NCBI GenBank assembly: GCA_965218045.1
Contig: CBDCJX010000017.1
Span: forward strand, 171,092-235,091
Length of the DNA: 64,000 bases
Reading direction: 5' to 3'
Origin: CAVRCA01 sp965218045
GTDB lineage: Bacteria > Pseudomonadota > Alphaproteobacteria > Acetobacterales > Acetobacteraceae
The notes beneath the pieces are model-generated. The model made no database searches, was not told the DNA's origin, and was given only the letters and a program-made list of their open reading frames with translations. Within the stretch, counting starts at the first letter, position 1. Every line of letters starts with the position of its first letter. The position numbers and the translations under genes were made by a program. This document shows, piece after piece, positions 61,674 through 64,000 of the stretch.

Positions 61674-63080
61674 CTACCGCCGCGACCAGGCGCCGAGGCG
61701 CACCGCGACCGTCACCGTCACGCCGAAGACCAGCAACGCGATGCCGAGGACTGCGAACAGGGCGGTGAGCGAGCCGGTGAGGCGCAGCGCCCACCAGCCG
61801 CCGCCGACCGCGAGCACCAAGCGCGCCAATCCGGCGAGCAGCGGCCAGAGCAGACGCCCGGCGCCTTGAGAAGCGAAATAGAGCGCGAGGCCCAGACCGA
61901 AGAACCCGTAGAACGGCCCGACAGCGCGCAAATAGTCGGCCCCGGTCTCCAGCATCGCCGGATCGGAGCCGAACAGCCCGAGCCAGGCGTGCGGGAAGAT
62001 TGCAGCGGCAATGCCGATTGTCTCTGAGATTGCGAACGCGATCGCACCGCCGGTGAAAGCGATGCGCAACGCCCGTGCTTGCTGGTCCGCGCCCATGTTG
62101 GTGCCAACCATGGCGACCAACGGACTGCCCAGGCCGAACACGACCGGCACCAGCAGGTATTCGAGGCGCGCGCCGACGCCGTAGCCGGCCACCGCATCGG
62201 CCCCCGCCGCGACGCCAACCAGTCCGGTGGTCATGGCCACTGTCAGGTTGGACTGCACGGCGCTGATACCGCCGACGGCGCCCACACGGAGGATGTCGCG
62301 GAACAACGGCCAGCGTAGCCGCGCCAGGCGCAGCCGCACGAGATTGCGGCCGGAGAGCACGTACCAGGCCAGCACCGCCGTGCCCGTCGCGTAGGTCAGC
62401 ACCAGCGCGACACCGCCGCCGGCGATGCCGAGTGCGGGAAACGGGCCGAGGCCGAAGATCAGGCACGGCGAGAGCGGCACCAGCACCGCCACGCCGACGC
62501 AGATCACCATCGCGGGGACCAGCATGTTGCCGGTGCCGCGTATCACGCTGGCGAAGGCGTTCATCAGCCACAGCAGCACGTTGCCGGCGAACACGACGTT
62601 GGAATACAGCAAGGCCGCCCGCAGCGACGCGCCCTCCCCGCCCATCGCGCGGTAGAGCGACGGGCCGAACAGCAGCACCAGCACGGAGAAGCCGAAGCCC
62701 AGCAGCACATTGATGACCACCGCGTGCAGCACGAGCGCGTCCGCGACCTCGCGCCGTCCCGCGCCGAGCGTGCGCGCCACCGCCGACGAGATGCCGCCGC
62801 CCATCGCGCCGGCGGATAGCATGCCCATCAGCATCACGCCGGGAAACACCAATGCCATGCCGGCCAGCGCGTCGGTGCCGAGCTTGCCGACCCAGAACGT
62901 CTCGATCAGCCCGCTCGACGCCTGCGCCAGCATCACCAGCACGTTGGGCCAGGCCAAACGCAGCAATGTCGGGGTAATCGGCCCATGCAGCAGGCGCTGG
63001 GTGCGCTGGTTGATCGCCGGCTGGGCAGCCTCGGGTGCGGCGAGTTGGCCGATCGTCGTGCTTGTAACGCCAACATTCAC
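61674..63080 (-). CDS. MATE-family multidrug efflux transporter
   Basis: 468 aa with about twelve TM helices in two homologous halves: ASSGLIETFWVGKLGTDALA, GMLSAGAMGGGISSAVARTL, and in the second half GVGARLEYLLVPVVFGLGSP and VGTNMGADQQARALRIAFTG. It starts 21 bases after the HxlR regulator stop and is probably controlled by it. Confidence 0.92.
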   Translation of the reverse strand: MNVGVTSTTIGQLAAPEAAQPAINQRTQRLLHGPITPTLLRLAWPNVLVMLAQASSGLIETFWVGKLGTDALAGMALVFPGVMLMGMLSAGAMGGGISSAVARTLGAGRREVADALVLHAVVINVLLGFGFSVLVLLFGPSLYRAMGGEGASLRAALLYSNVVFAGNVLLWLMNAFASVIRGTGNMLVPAMVICVGVAVLVPLSPCLIFGLGPFPALGIAGGGVALVLTYATGTAVLAWYVLSGRNLVRLRLARLRWPLFRDILRVGAVGGISAVQSNLTVAMTTGLVGVAAGADAVAGYGVGARLEYLLVPVVFGLGSPLVAMVGTNMGADQQARALRIAFTGGAIAFAISETIGIAAAIFPHAWLGLFGSDPAMLETGADYLRAVGPFYGFFGLGLALYFASQGAGRLLWPLLAGLARLVLAVGGGWWALRLTGSLTALFAVLGIALLVFGVTVTVAVRLGAWSRR

Positions 63081-63101
63081 CGGCTTGCTCCTCGGCTGGG
63101 A

Positions 63102-63554
63102 TCACGCATCGGGCCGCTTGCGGTATTCCGCGTGGTAGCCGGGACCGTCGACCCGCTTGCCGGTCTTCGGATCGACCAGCACCGGATCGACCGGCTCGCC
63201 CGTGTCGCTGTTGACGATGCGCACGGTCTGCTGGTCCGGCGGGAAGTGCCGATTGCCCCAGGCGAGCATCGCCAACAGCACCGGGCGGAAGTCGCGGCCG
63301 CGCGCGGTAGGAACGTATTCGTCGCGCGGCGGCCGCTCGCTGTAGCGGCGCCGCTCCAGCAGCCCCGCCTCGACCAGCGCGGCGAGCCGCCGCGTCAGGA
63401 TGTTCGGGGCGACACCCAGCCCCTCGCGGAAATCCTCGAAGCGCGTCGTGCCGCGCAGCGCGTCGCGCATGATCAACATGCTCCACCATTCGCCCACGTG
63501 CTCGAGGCCGCGGGCGATGGGGCACTGCATCGTGCTGAAGCTCTTGCGCTGCAT
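63102..63554 (-). CDS. HxlR-family transcriptional regulator
   Basis: 150 aa winged-helix regulator: CPIARGLEHVGEWWSMLIMR, FEDFREGLGVAPNILTRRLA, LVEAGLLERRRYSERPPRDE. A Cys at residue 11 is in the position used by YodB/HypR-type members to sense electrophiles. The start at 63554 is chosen; an ATG at 63581 in the operator palindrome is possible. It precedes the MATE gene and is divergent from an acyl-CoA dehydrogenase. Confidence 0.9.
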   Translation of the reverse strand: MQRKSFSTMQCPIARGLEHVGEWWSMLIMRDALRGTTRFEDFREGLGVAPNILTRRLAALVEAGLLERRRYSERPPRDEYVPTARGRDFRPVLLAMLAWGNRHFPPDQQTVRIVNSDTGEPVDPVLVDPKTGKRVDGPGYHAEYRKRPDA

Positions 63555-63570
63555 GGCGGCAGTGTAGCTG

Positions 63571-63593
63571 GTCAATTGCATGATGCAAGTGAC
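63571..63593. promoter_or_regulatory. 23-bp near-perfect palindrome, candidate HxlR operator
   Basis: GTCA-A-TTGCAT-G-ATGCAA-G-TGAC is centred at 63582. The inner TTGCAT/ATGCAA arms are perfect, and the outer arms differ at one position. It lies between the divergent HxlR and acyl-CoA dehydrogenase genes, where an autoregulatory HxlR dimer site would be expected. It overlaps an alternative start codon of the regulator. Confidence 0.65.
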
Positions 63594-63657
63594 TAGTTGG
63601 GCTGGTCGGAGCGAGACGGCGGGGTTACAGAACGGGGCAGCAGGGAAGGAGACCACC

Positions 63658-64000
63658 GTGGCCCATACGTTCCGGTTCGATCCGATCGAGCTCCCGCCCG
63701 AAGCGGAAGCGCTGCGACAAGAGGTGCGCGCCTTTCTCGCCGAGGAGATCCGCCTCGGCACGTTCGATCCATCGACCGCGCGGCGCGACACGTCGTTCTC
63801 GCGCGAATTCAGCCGCAAGCTGGGCGCGCGCGGCTGGATCGGCATGACCTGGCCGAAGGAGTGTGGTGGCGGCGGGCGCAGCCATATCGAACGCTACGTC
63901 CTGATCGAGGAGATGCTGGCCCATCGCGCGCCGCTGCGGGCGCACTGGACCGCCGATCGGCAAAGCGGCCCGGTGATCCTGAAATACGGCACCGAGGAGG
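63658..64000 (+). CDS. acyl-CoA dehydrogenase, partial (runs off the window)
   Basis: Starts at GTG 63658, with AAGGAG upstream. The 114 codons read VAHTFRFDPIELPPEAEALR, ARGWIGMTWPKECGGGGRSH, IERYVLIEEMLAHRAPLRAH and WTADRQSGPVILKYGTEE, matching the N-terminal domain of the acyl-CoA dehydrogenase at 49253-50407. Divergent from the HxlR-MATE operon and so possibly also under the palindrome. Confidence 0.9.
   Translation, partial: MAHTFRFDPIELPPEAEALRQEVRAFLAEEIRLGTFDPSTARRDTSFSREFSRKLGARGWIGMTWPKECGGGGRSHIERYVLIEEMLAHRAPLRAHWTADRQSGPVILKYGTEE

Overview
The window is GC-rich and densely coded, with short intergenic gaps, many ATGA, GTGA and TGATG stop/start overlaps, and frequent GTG starts. 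The gene set (YqeY-DnaG-RpoD block, an alphaproteobacterial-type SuhB, branched-chain amino-acid (Liv) transporters, abundant CoA-ester and thiamine-diphosphate (TPP) enzymes) fits an alphaproteobacterium, most likely a Rhodospirillales/Acetobacteraceae member. This placement comes from gene content and composition only.

Layout. (1) 1-24 kb, mostly housekeeping: YqeY, primase dnaG and sigma factor rpoD; a GNAT acetyltransferase; a GDSL hydrolase; a TPP decarboxylase/synthase; a solute-binding-type protein; elongation factor P; suhB; a three-gene envelope cassette (secreted OmpA-like protein, MotA/TolQ-like channel, MotB-like coiled-coil protein); aroC-fabI; pdxH with a phosphotransferase/ATPase fusion; UspA; an Ldh-family dehydrogenase; an aminotransferase and a lipoprotein gamma-glutamyltransferase. 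(2) 24-36 kb: a DsbA-type protein, a DUF1194 protein, a CoA-transferase/crotonase pair, and a long minus-strand operon (livH-M-G-F, an acyl-CoA ligase, two tandem substrate-binding proteins) that probably imports and CoA-activates a carboxylic acid. (3) 36-43 kb: DUF3574 lipoprotein, a small hypothetical, a stand-alone DUF262-DUF1524 nuclease of the GmrSD/BrxU type, two TPP systems and a DedA-like membrane protein. (4) 43.4-48.4 kb: a decayed island with remnants of three toxin or antitoxin genes and at least five IS remnants, some nested. (5) 48.4-50.4 kb: a beta-oxidation pair. (6) 50.5-55.2 kb: a second IS island in which an IS91-type unit (tyrosine recombinase plus HUH transposase) sits inside an ISAs1 element. 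(7) 55.3-64 kb: another TPP enzyme, SDR, amidohydrolase, flavin monooxygenase, aldo-keto reductase and an HxlR-MATE operon divergent from an acyl-CoA dehydrogenase that runs off the end.

The most informative observations are: the IS30-derived 411-bp miniature element with perfect 18-bp inverted ends and an intact CAA duplication; the IS91-type unit with 17-bp inverted termini; the Trp-to-stop decay shared by three transposases; the toxin-antitoxin graveyard; the solitary DUF262-DUF1524 gene; and the uncharacterised MotAB-like envelope cassette. I saw no tRNA, rRNA, CRISPR array or prophage structural genes.
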